Shown in pieces: positions 13,801-23,631 of a stretch of 64,000 bases of DNA. This DNA is from Lingula anatina (lineage: Eukaryota > Brachiopoda > Lingulata > Lingulida > Lingulidae), in NCBI RefSeq assembly GCF_001039355.2, contig NW_019775702.1, positions 62,001 through 126,000 of the forward strand. Direction: 5' to 3'. Within the stretch, counting starts at the first letter, position 1. Each line of letters begins with the position of its first letter. A program made the position numbers and the translations under genes. The notes beneath the pieces are model-generated. The model saw only the letters and a list, made by a program, of their open reading frames with translations. It was not told where the DNA came from and did no database searches.

Positions 13801-14592
13801 TAGGGTATAAAACTAAAGTTTAGTAATTGAACTTTTTACAGCAATGTCTATACGTAGTCCATTCTTAAAAATTAAACAACGTGTACATGTGGATAGTTGG
13901 ACCCCTTGGTTCGTTGGAGCCTGCTTGATTCACAGATAGGGGAAAGCAGGGCTATTTTTTACCTTGGTAACTTATCTTAAAGTCTACATTTGGTGTCTGT
14001 TTTCGTGAGTTGAGTGCAATTTTACAGTTACTCATTATATTTATATTATGCAGGATGTATGACTTTTACTGTGACAATTTTTTTATTTTGAATAGGTCTT
14101 GTGAATAAAATTATATATTTCTTTTGGATTTTAGTATGTGTGCGGACTTGTTCCCTGTACGGGGCAAGTTTGCACACTTGGATTAGACATTTCTGAAATG
14201 AATTTACTCTGCAAAAAAATTACAGCACGATTCTTATACTTATACCACAAATAGGGTATATAAATGAACTTCCTTGTGAAAAAAATCTGGAAACCTGAAG
14301 GTAATAGTTTACCTTCCATCTCAATTTTTATGAAAAGGGTGCGCACTAGCCACGCCTGGGCCCTTGTTTTGTTTTAACACAAATTCAAAATATTTAAGGA
14401 AACGTATAGAAACATCAATATATCTGTCTCATATAGACTACAAATATAGCAAAGAGTCTCAAAAGCTAAGTAATATAATGAAAATACATTCCATGGAGTT
14501 CACATGTATTGCTAACTGTAAAAATAAAGAGTTCAAACTTGCCCCTACCCTATCACTTGGCATGAGCTGTATTTATTTTATTTTATTTATTT

Positions 14593-14623
<31 letters not shown>

Positions 14624-15780
14624 TTTGTCAAATTGTGAACCAGGTGACTTTACGCTTAATAACAATGGCGCTACATTTGTAGCTAAGTCACTGGCTCTTG
14701 TTTTAAATTGGGTTTTACTGCTCTGTCTTATTCTCAATTGACTCTACAAGGTCAAAAGTGTCTAATTGGGCCAACTAGTGTCATAGTTTGATAGAGTAAA
14801 AATAATATGTCTCTAGTTTCATAAAAACAATTGTATACTGTTAGCATGAGAGACCGAAAGCCTGTCTTTATTTGTTATAATTTACTGTACTCCCCAGGGT
14901 GAACACCTACGGCGGTGGACTGCAGTCTCCCTTTGGTGGATTCAAGATGTCTGGTATTGGCAGGGAAATGTAAGAAAAACAATGAAAATAAATCTGGATA
15001 CCATTACTGTGATCTTAAGAACACACATGAAGCGTTAGAACTTGCATACCAAAAAATAATTTTCAAATTTCAACGCTTTTCTAAGGTGTATACCATAACG
15101 AAAACCGTCTAAAGAGACCCAATCTAAAATCTTGTTTTTGAGTTCTAATTTTTAGTTTTTGAGTCACTCTTATAATGGAAATACATAATGGTGAGTTATG
15201 CTCTTGACGGTGAAAATGAGAATTTAAGAAAAAAAAAACACACAATTTCCCAACAGTTTTGATGAAAGGTCACACATATACCTAGGTGATCAAAGGGAAA
15301 TCGTGTAATTTTCAGGATTTTTTTTCTTTTTTGAAAAGTCCATGTTCCTATTTTTATATAAGTGTTGAAGCCATGGATTTCGATTATATATTGTTCTCCA
15401 TCATGATTTGTAAATTTCCTAGAATTGTGTAAAGAACGTGAAGGATATTTGATACTTTGAAAACTTAGGATTTGTTAATATAAACTGCTTTATTTTAACT
15501 ATATATCATGGCAGTCACACTTATATAGAACCACGCACACACTGGGTCATAACTCTTTTATTTTCAGGGGTTCCTATGGTTTGAAAGAGTATACGGAAGT
15601 TAAGACGGTGAGTAGACTTTTTAAGACAAGTTTAAAAACCTACTATATAATGAAGACGCTGTATTGGAATAAATTTATTATGTGTAAACTCATAAAGTTA
15701 TAAAAATTTCTGTGACGAACGCTTATCAGTGGTTTGCCGTTTTGCAGGTGCTCATTCGCTGTCCCGAGAAGAACAGTTAA
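7572..15780 (+). CDS. Aldehyde dehydrogenase B (ALDH1/2 type), complete
   Basis: Fourteen coding exons: 7572-7619, 9452-9556, 9810-9950, 10288-10414, 10730-10791, 10927-11055, 11284-11397, 12165-12267, 12677-12861, 13104-13268, 13473-13630, 14898-14969, 15568-15607 and 15748-15780. They total 1482 bp and encode 493 aa. The start is the only ATG opening the short first exon ([12 protein letters not shown]...). No mitochondrial presequence is visible, so the enzyme is probably cytosolic. Catalytic residues are in place: Asn163 (WNFP), Glu262 (LELGGK) and Cys296 (GQVCVAGS), with the 34-residue Glu-Cys spacing of the family. Oddities compared with genes A and D: Met171 where the family has a tunnel Trp, Leu187 for Pro in the KPAEQTPLT motif, GVCGGIIP for [12 protein letters not shown] for GSTE, and FPDAD for FADAD. 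It is likely an active but diverged paralogue with altered substrate or cofactor fit. Confidence 0.93.
8785..8995. mobile_element. MITE with CATTCCCA...AGATCGATC termini
   Basis: Lies in intron 1 of ALDH B. The left end carries GCATTCCCATAGATTTTAGA followed by TCGATC, and the right end carries the near inverse ending GGGAATGG. It is non-coding. A diverged relative (TTAGATCGATCTATCCCC, then GAGTCTCACTAAATT) occurs at 62500-62680. Confidence 0.6.
9573..9586. repeat. Short (TC)n tract at intron 2 start of ALDH B
   Basis: CTCTCTCTC tract starting about 16 bp after the exon 2 donor. Longer (TC)n tracts occupy the corresponding place in copies C (19878-19913) and D (32121-32162), so the microsatellite predates the duplications. 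Confidence 0.8.
14575..14625. repeat. (TTTA)n microsatellite
   Basis: Tandem TTTA units inside the 1.27 kb intron 11 of ALDH B. The rest of that intron (13631-14897) shows no gene. Confidence 0.85.
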
Positions 15781-16408
15781 AGGGTTCCAGACTCCAAGAA
15801 GACAGACGATGACAAACTAACAATTAAAATGACTCTAATATGAATTTAACTTCCATAAGCGAGTAATCACGTCATTGATGCTCTCTTAATACTCGCACTT
15901 GTTGAAGATAAATGTTTTCAATGCAGCCAGAACTGATGGAAGTGGTGATAACACTTTTAAAATCATTTTATCACGTCGAATCCCAAATTTTAGATAGAGA
16001 ACATGTGTGCCATCTCACCGTAGTAGGTGCTGGAGGTTGGATAATTGTCTCAACCATACTTGCAAGTCTTACAGTGTAGGTGCAGGAAGAATTTCCCACT
16101 TCTTTAAGTCGAAATTATATGTTTCACTAAATTATTGAAATATTACGTCGCCGATGAGACTCCGGTCAACTGATATGTCTTGTTATCGTGTATATGTAGC
16201 CACCTTCCATACGTGCCTCGTCTCTTTTTTTTTCTTTGTATGCTTAACTTCTGTCCCATGCAACCCTAAGTAAAATTTTGCTTCCTTACAGACATACCCA
16301 CGGGTTATGAAATATAGCTCTTGTAAAATGCGACAGCTTGTTGGAGTTGAATGTTGTTACTATTTGTATATAGCATAGGCTACTTGCATGTACGAAATGT
16401 GCCTTTCT
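15781..16408. other. 3' flank of ALDH B
   Basis: AT-rich intergenic sequence after the ALDH B stop codon. I see no ORF, RNA gene or clear repeat. The sequence from 16409 on begins a segment that recurs at 28630. Confidence 0.5.
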
Positions 16409-17906
16409 CAATATTTGGACTTGGATACATTTGATAAGACACGGTTAAAAACTGGAAACAAAAAGGTTGGGTGGAATAAAAGCATGTACCGGTACATAGA
16501 ACAGGTAAATTCTGTGATGCGCAGGCATGAACCTGTTTCTATAAACCAGTGCTGCAAAGCAAAATGCCGTTTCAATCCCTTTACTCATTTTTCACAAGTT
16601 TATATATTACGCTAATAGGGCCTATGTCACCCTGCAAATAAAGATAGGCCTACCTTTTCATCATTTTACATATTAAATAAACAGGGAATGCGAGTTTCAA
16701 TCTTTTGTTTGCCCAATAACAGACCGGTAGGCCCCACCTCTCGTGACCTGCAGCGGTCGACATGCATTAGGCCTAAATCATATAAAATAAATATATAGGC
16801 CCCCTACCAGCTGGCCTAGCTAGTATTGGATCAAAGGGTAGGCTACCAGAATCTGTATGCCCCTATCCATACAGTGCAGCATATGAAAGCAGTTCATTGT
16901 TCTTTAGAATAGAAATATAGTTGCTTGTGATCTTTGCAGCCGTATTAAAAGCTATGTCGAAAAAATAGGCTTACTAAAGAAAACATTCCCCGACACAACC
17001 GCGCCCCCTTTCGACAGCTTTCATTCTATTTACATTGTGCACCGAGTGGCGCGTGCGCTCTTGCAAGTTGCAGGCTTCGGTTGCGAGTTGGGCTTCCTAA
17101 GATTCTCGTCTGGCTACATTATCCTTTGTCCAGAGATTTTGATATCAAGGTTGCAGCACACAACAAGATGTCTACCCCAGAACCTATCCCTAACCCGGAG
17201 GTGAAATATACACAGGTAAATACATAGCACTGCAGCTCTCCTATTTTGTTTAGGCAATGGTCTGTATGGATCATATTGCATTCAGGAAATGCAGGTAACT
17301 AAATGTCTTTATCACGTCTGGCACCTACATGCAGAGTATTGATGACATTATTTCAATATCAGTGGCTGCCACTTATGAAATTAAACGAAAGGCATGTGTG
17401 CACTACACATGAATGGCTCAAGTCACGAAAGGTCAAGGGCAGTACGGTCCAGTCGGCAGTCGGTGTTGAAGATCCCGTCCATCGCTGTTCATAGACTATC
17501 AGAAACGCCAGTGACAGCTAGTGCATAGGCCCACTGGTACAACTTACAGCTAGAACACGATACAAGCAAGAGCCATTTAGGTTTAGATTAAGCACGTCAT
17601 GTAACCCCCCCCCCCCCTCCCCCAACCCCGGTAGGTCATCCGTGACCGAGAATGTACATGTAGTATAGGCCTACAGTCTTGCATTATTACAATGGCTAAT
17701 ACAGTACTTGAGGGCCGAATTAAATAGTAATAGATCAATCTGGATATTGCGGTTTGATTTGCTTAGCAGCCTGTTACATAGCAGGGTGCATTTTGTATTT
17801 TCAGATCATCTGTGCAGGTCATAAAATTTTTTATCAGGGAGAGGATTAATTAACAGGTGTACCTGAGCGATTACACATTTTTCTGTTTGGCTGTGCTCAC
17901 GTGTTA

Positions 17907-18639
17907 GGCTGTGTTCAGAATAGAAGTTATCATTCTAGCAGGATCGATCTATCTCAGCGGGGATTCTCGCTAGGGCGCAGTCAATGTAATCAGCTTACAT
18001 CATGGACGATCAAGTTTTGCCGACTTTATCCAAGTGATGAGGGGGCTGATTACATTGATTGCGCCTGCCCGCACACGGTGAGCATTTGGCGCGCGCCACT
18101 TGCGCTGCGCCGTTTCCTCATCGTGTGCGGGGGTATTTTGGTGAGATTTTTGCCTCACGCGCGGCTGAGCAAAATTTCTCACGTGTTTGATTTTTTTGGT
18201 CTCTTGAGGCAAATGTCTCAGCGTGTGCGGGGTGCAAGCGCCGATTGCTCACGCCATGCCAACAATGCGCATGTGCCAGTAGCCGGAAACAAACAAAAAT
18301 GCCAGCCCCCAGCGAAGTCAACAAAAATGTACACAGTTATAGTTAGTCTGATTGATTAACGTGGTCACCATTATCCATTACTATCAGAAAAAACAACAAT
18401 ATGTAATGTTTCCTTAAACACATGATCCCACAGTTCACAGTGCGTCCGCTAGGGGCAGGCCGGGAGGCACCTCTGCTGAGCAAAGAGCGCAGCGTTTGCG
18501 GGGAGCTGAGGAGCCCGAGCATCTTGCTCAGCGCAAGTGGCGCGCGCCAATTGCTTACCGTGTGCGGGGTGCTTAGGGAGAATACCCGCTGAGAAAGATC
18601 GTTCTTGCTAGTACGATAACTTCTTTTATTAACACAGCC
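17907..18639. mobile_element. Harbinger-like MITE (TTA target duplication), copy C
   Basis: Terminal inverted repeats of roughly 90 bp, starting GGCTGTGTTC on the left and ending GAACACAGCC-like (AACACAGCC) on the right, with inner blocks GATCGATCTATCTCAGCG and its inverse. It is flanked by TTA at 17904-17906 and 18640-18642. A 3-bp TTA duplication is characteristic of the PIF/Harbinger superfamily. It lies in intron 1 of ALDH C and contains a second element (18067-18571). The D copy at 30084-30338 lacks that insertion. Confidence 0.7.
18067..18571. mobile_element. Nested GC-rich inverted-repeat element
   Basis: About 500 bp inserted inside the Harbinger-like MITE. Ends are CCCGCACACGGTGAGCA... 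and the inverse ...TTACCGTGTGCGGGG. Inner complementary blocks contain GGCGCGCGCCACTTGCGCTG. The uninterrupted site is seen in copy D (gcgccttagggag), which suggests a duplication of only about 2 bp (CT). The element is much richer in CpG than its surroundings. It contains a 152-codon open frame (17901-18359), but this overlaps the inverted repeats and looks incidental. Confidence 0.75.
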
Positions 18640-19383
18640 TTAGGCCTAAAGTGCGTTAATTACATTTTATCACGTCACAGTGAGCACAGACATTAATGTT
18701 TGCAAATGGTTACGAGACTGCTAATAGGTCCCTCAGTGTGTATTATATTAACTGTATTATTGGTGAAAAACTCTCAATCCAGAGATTTTTTAAAACGTGT
18801 TATTTCCAATTAACTTTTGCGTGACTATTGTCATAGTTTGATAACTTGGTAATTTGGATCCAGGAGAATTGTAATTCATTTGTGAAAGAGAGGGGAGAGG
18901 GTCCTCTTGGTCGATAGGCCCCTTCACTTATCCGATCATATTCAGCACCCATTGGGCGATGGGACCTGGTAACGTCGTGTTTATATTTGTTGAGGTTCCC
19001 AGGTGATGCGTCGTAGACCTAACTGTCAGGGAGACCTGAGCAAGTGAGCAAGTGACTGCATAATAAACCTCCGGTAATGCACAAGTCCATTATTAAAACT
19101 AGCACGTGTGTGCTTTGTCCTTTTTTGAAAGAGACCATGATACGATTGCAATATATATGTTCAGCCTGCATCAAAAGGAAAGCTTATTTGTGTACTATGC
19201 CTCATGCATTGCAAATCAAAGTAATATAAACACATCCAATATGAAGGGGTTAGAGGCTTGCATTAAGCGGAGGCTCCTGGAACGTGAGCATATTAAATTT
19301 AATGCTGTAAAATACTTTTAAAATAGTGAAAGTAGAATTATTTTTGTTTATTTCGTAAATATGCAGTCACAGTGCGAAATAGA

Positions 19384-19664
19384 CCGCATTCAGAAAAGAT
19401 GATCCGCGAACTAACTGATCCGCCGACTAAATAAGGCCGACCCCACCTCACTATAAGTGATGCTGCTAATTCCCTAGTGGTCGCTCCGCCTCCACACGCG
19501 CCAAGCAGGGGCCAAGCAAATAAGCCTCGATATCGAGATTTGATTCGTTTAATGACGCGCGTGGAGGCAGGGAAAACATCAGTGATTAGTGGCTTTTGAA
19601 GTGGGGTCGGCCATATTTAGTCGGTGGATCAGTTAGTCCTCGGATCATCTGTTCCAAATGCACT
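19384..19664. mobile_element. MITE, GCATTCAGA-terminus family (intron 1 of C)
   Basis: Inverted repeats GCATTCAGAAAAGATGATCC on the left and the complementary GGATCATCTGTTCCAAATGC on the right, with inner GGCCGACCCCAC against GTGGGGTCGGCC. It ends about 100 bp before exon 2. In copy D the same MITE carries a 552-bp insertion. Confidence 0.75.
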
Positions 19665-19877
19665 CATACTTATTATCCAAGCATTAGAAACAGCTTGGTC
19701 ATGTTTATCACCTGCAACACGGCATTTTTTATTTATCAATCTATGTATTTATCTACTTTCAGATATTCATCAATAATGAATGGGTAAATTCTGTCAGTGG
19801 GAAGACTTTCCCCACTATCAACCCGTATACAGGGGAGAAGATATGTGATGTCCAGGAGGGAGACAAGGTAAAACATT

Positions 19878-19913
19878 TCTCTCTCTCTCTCTCTGTCTCT
19901 CTCTCTCTCTCTC
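19878..19913. repeat. (TC)n microsatellite, intron 2 of ALDH C
   Basis: CT dinucleotide tract with one GT interruption, starting about 10 bp after the exon 2 donor. Confidence 0.9.
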
Positions 19914-20595
19914 CTAGATAATTTTTTTCCATTTTGTATTAAAGACTTGTTCATTTGATTTTTGATTTTTTATACCTTAGGCTGATATTGATGTAGCAGT
20001 GAAAGCGGCCCGAGAAGCTTTTGCACTTGGTTCTCCGTGGAGACGCATGGATGCTTCAAAGAGAGGGTTACTTCTCAACAAATTTGCTGACTTGATGATG
20101 AGGGACAGGGTCTACCTAGCAGTGAGTTATTTCAGTGAATTTTCAATATTTGAAAAAGCACCTGTATGAAAAGTTACACTACTGGTTATGTGCATTCTTT
20201 TCAAAACACGTGCAGTACTGACCTCGTGACTTGTTCATGGGTTTGATCTATATGTGGTTAAACAGTGGGAGTTTAATAGTTGGCAAATTGCAATCCATTC
20301 ATGAAATTATTCAAGATGCGTTCTGATGGCACTGTGTTCTTAAGAAAGGCAAGAAGACCGATTGCGTCTAGATGATCATCTTTTTTTTTCAACAATGAAT
20401 AAGTGAATGATAAATTTCAAAAAATAAATAGATATAAAACGTTTTGTTTTGCGGTTATAATACGTAGGCCTGGCAAGCGGTATTTTGAGCTGAACATTTT
20501 ATATCAAGTTCTGTTGTAATTTAGATCAAATTGCGTTATATTTATCTATGCACATCATGAGCTTTCCCTAAGTTAGGCTCTGAGAATAAGTGCGN

Positions 20596-20661
20596 TTTTT
20601 TTCTAAGTGTTTGAAACAGTTTGAAGTACGAAACAGGTAGAATTGCAGTGGGGACGGGTTT
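20596..20661 (+). repeat. Left terminal inverted repeat of the large element
   Basis: Inverse of 28377-28442 with only a few mismatches over about 65 bp. The base before it is N (20595), so the exact terminus is uncertain by a few bases. Confidence 0.85.
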
Positions 20662-20829
20662 GTTTTTGGCTGGGTACGCTGAAACTGGTCAGGTTGCCTC
20701 TGGGGCGGGGAAAATATATAATCTATATTTCTCATAGCTATTTTCTAAACCATTAGAGTTTTGAAGTCGAAACGTCGTGGAATAATAAAGATATTGTTAG
20801 GCATGTACATGGGCACTTATTATTTATTT

Positions 20830-22300
20830 GTAAATTGGGGGTGTGGCCGTCCCTAGGGGTGGTTGATTGTAATATTTTACATTTTGTTTTCTGTTATGTA
20901 CCCTTATATCTTTAGAATTACGAAATAAAAACGTTGGGGATTAATACACTATCGTAAGAAAGGGGCGTGGTCACTGATTGTCCCTAGGCACTGATTGTCC
21001 CTAGGGGTCGTTGAGATCGTTAGAGATGTGCTTGGACAAAACGGAATTTTTTGGTGACTTGGGGAGTTACCGTCCCTGAGGATGGTTGACTGTAATATTT
21101 TCACCGCAATTTCTTTCATCTCCTTCTCGAGAATTCGAGTTAGGCACATGAGTTTTCGGTGCATGGGCGCAGGGGAATTTTAGTGTGACTTAGGGTGTGA
21201 CTGTCCCGGAGGTGATGGGGTGATCGGTGGCATGTCAGACAATTAAGCTGATTTCACTGATTGTTCTTAAGTGAGAACCCCTGTAGAGTTGGACCGACGC
21301 AGCTAGTGGGATGTGTGAATCTGAAAGCAGTCTTCGAGTTAAGAAGGAAGGGGGATGCAGAGAAAGCAACAAACAGCACTTAATAACAGACCTTTAGCAG
21401 TATGCTTGAATGTAGGTCAAGTTAATTAAAAACCCGTGCAAGACCTCATACTTTCAGGAATCCTTGTGCATAGCCTCTGTATCTCTACACACATGCTAAT
21501 TACTATTTTTTATTTATTAACATGTTTATTTTATTTTAAGACACAACGGCTAGCTGAACGCTAGGATTCCTGAGTGTGTAAGGCCTTGAATTAGTTTTTA
21601 ATTGGATTCCTTGACCTATATTCATGCCTACGACTGTAAGTCAGTTTAGTCAGTCAGTGCTATGTGCGCTGCTGCTGTTCTCTACATTCCTCAAAGACCC
21701 ATGCACATTCATAAAATGTGAATGGTTTATCGATACCCAACGTTTCATGTTACTTACTCTAAGGCTAGATAGTAGAAAACGATGCAAAAAATAAGATTCA
21801 ACCACCCCCAGGAACTTCTAAAGCCAATTTATGTCATCAAAAATCCAGAAGGACCCATACACATTCCTAAAGACGTTTTCAATCCCAATAGCCTTCCGTT
21901 CCTAACTTATATGGTCTTAAGGTAGATAGCAGAAATTACACCGTCTAGTTATATTCAACCACCCCCTGGACCACAGCCCAAGTAAAAAAGAAAGAAAAAA
22001 GAAATACCCTTCAACATCCCAAATGATACTGTAGCTACGTTTCAAGTTTTTAACTCTAATGCCCGATACAATGGCTACATAGCCGAAAATACATTGTAAA
22101 ATTAGAATCTACCACCCCGAGGGACAACCACACTCCATGTCACAATAATTTCCGAAGTGCCCATGCACATTTCTTACGATAGTGTATTAATCCCCGACGC
22201 TTTTATTTCCTAATTCTAAAGATATAAGGGTAGGTAGGAAAAAAACTAAGTAAATAGTACAATCAACCACCCCTACGGACGGCCACACCCCCTATTAAAA
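20830..22300. repeat. Left subterminal arm: forward then reverse repeat units
   Basis: Forward copies of the unit core lie near 20841, 20965, 21061 and 21190. Reverse-complement copies (ATCAACCACCCC...GGACGGCCACACCCC) lie near 21800, 21960, 22107 and 22264. The arm as a whole recurs as a diverged direct repeat in the right arm: 21072-21470 matches 26768-27150, and 21590-21840 matches 27625-27860. No coding sequence is visible. Confidence 0.75.
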
Positions 22301-22920
22301 AAAAAACAAAATTCCATGCACATACTTAACAAAATGTTTATTAACGTTTCGATTTCCTAAGTCTATCATGTGAAAGCTGTAGTAGAATGTCACTAATGGA
22401 GCTTTCTGGCCTTCACTGACATTTACAGAAAAGAAGTACATAATGTTACACTGACGCCTGAGATAAATATGCGTCAAATGACCGCAATATATTTTTAATT
22501 GGAGGTTTATATTTTTCATCAAATAATCATTGTGATTAACCCTTACCAGAAGACCATAAGCGTTAGGAACATAAAATGTTTAAAGGATTAATAGACCTGT
22601 CATTGTTGATGTACACGGGCCCTTCGATATTCTATTGTTACTTGGGGTGTGTTTTTCCCCAAGGGTTGTTTTTTTCCTTTTATTATAATAATTATCATTT
22701 TTACATCTTTATTTATGCTATCTGCTCTTAGACCATTGCAAATAAGAACATGAAACGAAAGGAATAATTCACTTGTCATTATTGGGATGTGCACCGGCCC
22801 TTCGAATTTTAGTGTGGCGTGGGACTTAGGATGTGTCTGTCCTGGGGATGTTTGATTCTATTCATTTTTATATTGTAGTTTTTACTATCTATTAAATAGT
22901 TCATTATGGCCCTCTTAAGG

Positions 22921-23095
22921 CCATATCCAGAATAGTGGACTAACTAGTCCGAGGTTCAAATATGACCGACATAAGTGAATACTTCTTATGATATCTATTC
23001 AGTGTCTATTAGCGGATTAGACGGCAAACTTTTTAGTGGGTCGTGACGTTTGACCTTCGAATTGTTAGTCCCCTATTCTGAATGGGACATAAGAC
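22921..23095. mobile_element. Diverged MITE inside the large element
   Basis: Ends CCAGAATAGTGGACTAACTA and the near complement TTGTTAGTCCCCTATTCTGA, with inner GACCGAC against GTGGGTCGTG. It is distantly like the GCATTCAGA family in the ALDH introns, so the large element has itself been a target. 23096-23631 holds no recognisable feature and is probably the upstream region of the integrase gene. Confidence 0.5.
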
Positions 23096-23631
23096 CATCC
23101 TTTGAGATAAAAATTAAATTAAAATAAAGATATAGGACAAATTTGGTGATTTAATTATTCACCTGTAATTGCGTATTATAAACAAGTCGGAAAGTATGAT
23201 TATGAAAATCTTCTCAGCCAGCAGAAGAACTTTACTCTTATATATAAGATACAGTGAGGTTCCCAGGGTCACACTAAATTGCCGAAATCTCCGTTCCTGT
23301 TTACGACTTCAATTTTGGGTTGATATAAACACTAATTATAACTATTAAAGATTAAAGTTTCGCATGCATTCACAAGATCTAAGGCTGAGTGTGAGATTTA
23401 CAAATATCATCTACGTTTTCAACATGTCCTGGTAGGGATGTCATTAAAAACCCATATACTGTCTATCTAACAAATGAGACATGTCTTTGCTAATTTGAAA
23501 AAGATCTAGAATCTGTTTAGTTGAGTGGGCTAGCGACCCCCCTGTATACCGTGTTGACACCCATAAGTTAGCGTGCATCTGTTAAGATTCTCATTGTCAC
23601 TTGGAAAGTTTTCCTGAGTGGTCATTTAAAA

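Larger units (their letters stand above)
17168..20121 (+). pseudogene. Truncated aldehyde dehydrogenase C (exons 1-3 only)
   Basis: Exons 17168-17215, 19763-19867 and 19981-20121 have intact splice sites and encode 98 aa, the same protein as the first 98 residues of ALDH D. No exon 4 or later ALDH exon exists between 20122 and the start of copy D at 28630; that space is filled by the transposon. As assembled, the gene lacks the catalytic Asn, Glu and Cys and cannot make an enzyme. Either it was cut off during duplication or transposon insertion, or it is the second haplotype of gene D placed in tandem by the assembler. Confidence 0.85.
16409..20594. repeat. Segmental duplication, copy C
   Basis: About 4.2 kb that matches 28630-32836 along its length: 5' flank, exon 1, intron 1 with its MITEs, exon 2, the (TC)n tract, exon 3 and the first 470 bp of intron 3. 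Differences are small indels, substitutions and two nested transposon insertions (one per copy). The similarity ends at 20594, next to a single N at 20595 and the left terminal repeat of the large transposon. Confidence 0.92.

Noticed and set aside
14130-14550. Possible inverted repeat (GGGGCAAGTTTG against GAACTTGCCCC) in ALDH B intron 11
   Set aside because: Too short and diverged to define element ends; a similar word also occurs at 4735 without matching context.
17901-18359. 152-codon open frame in ALDH C intron 1
   Set aside because: It crosses the MITE terminal repeat and nested inverted-repeat element, is absent from the matching copy D, and resembles no protein.
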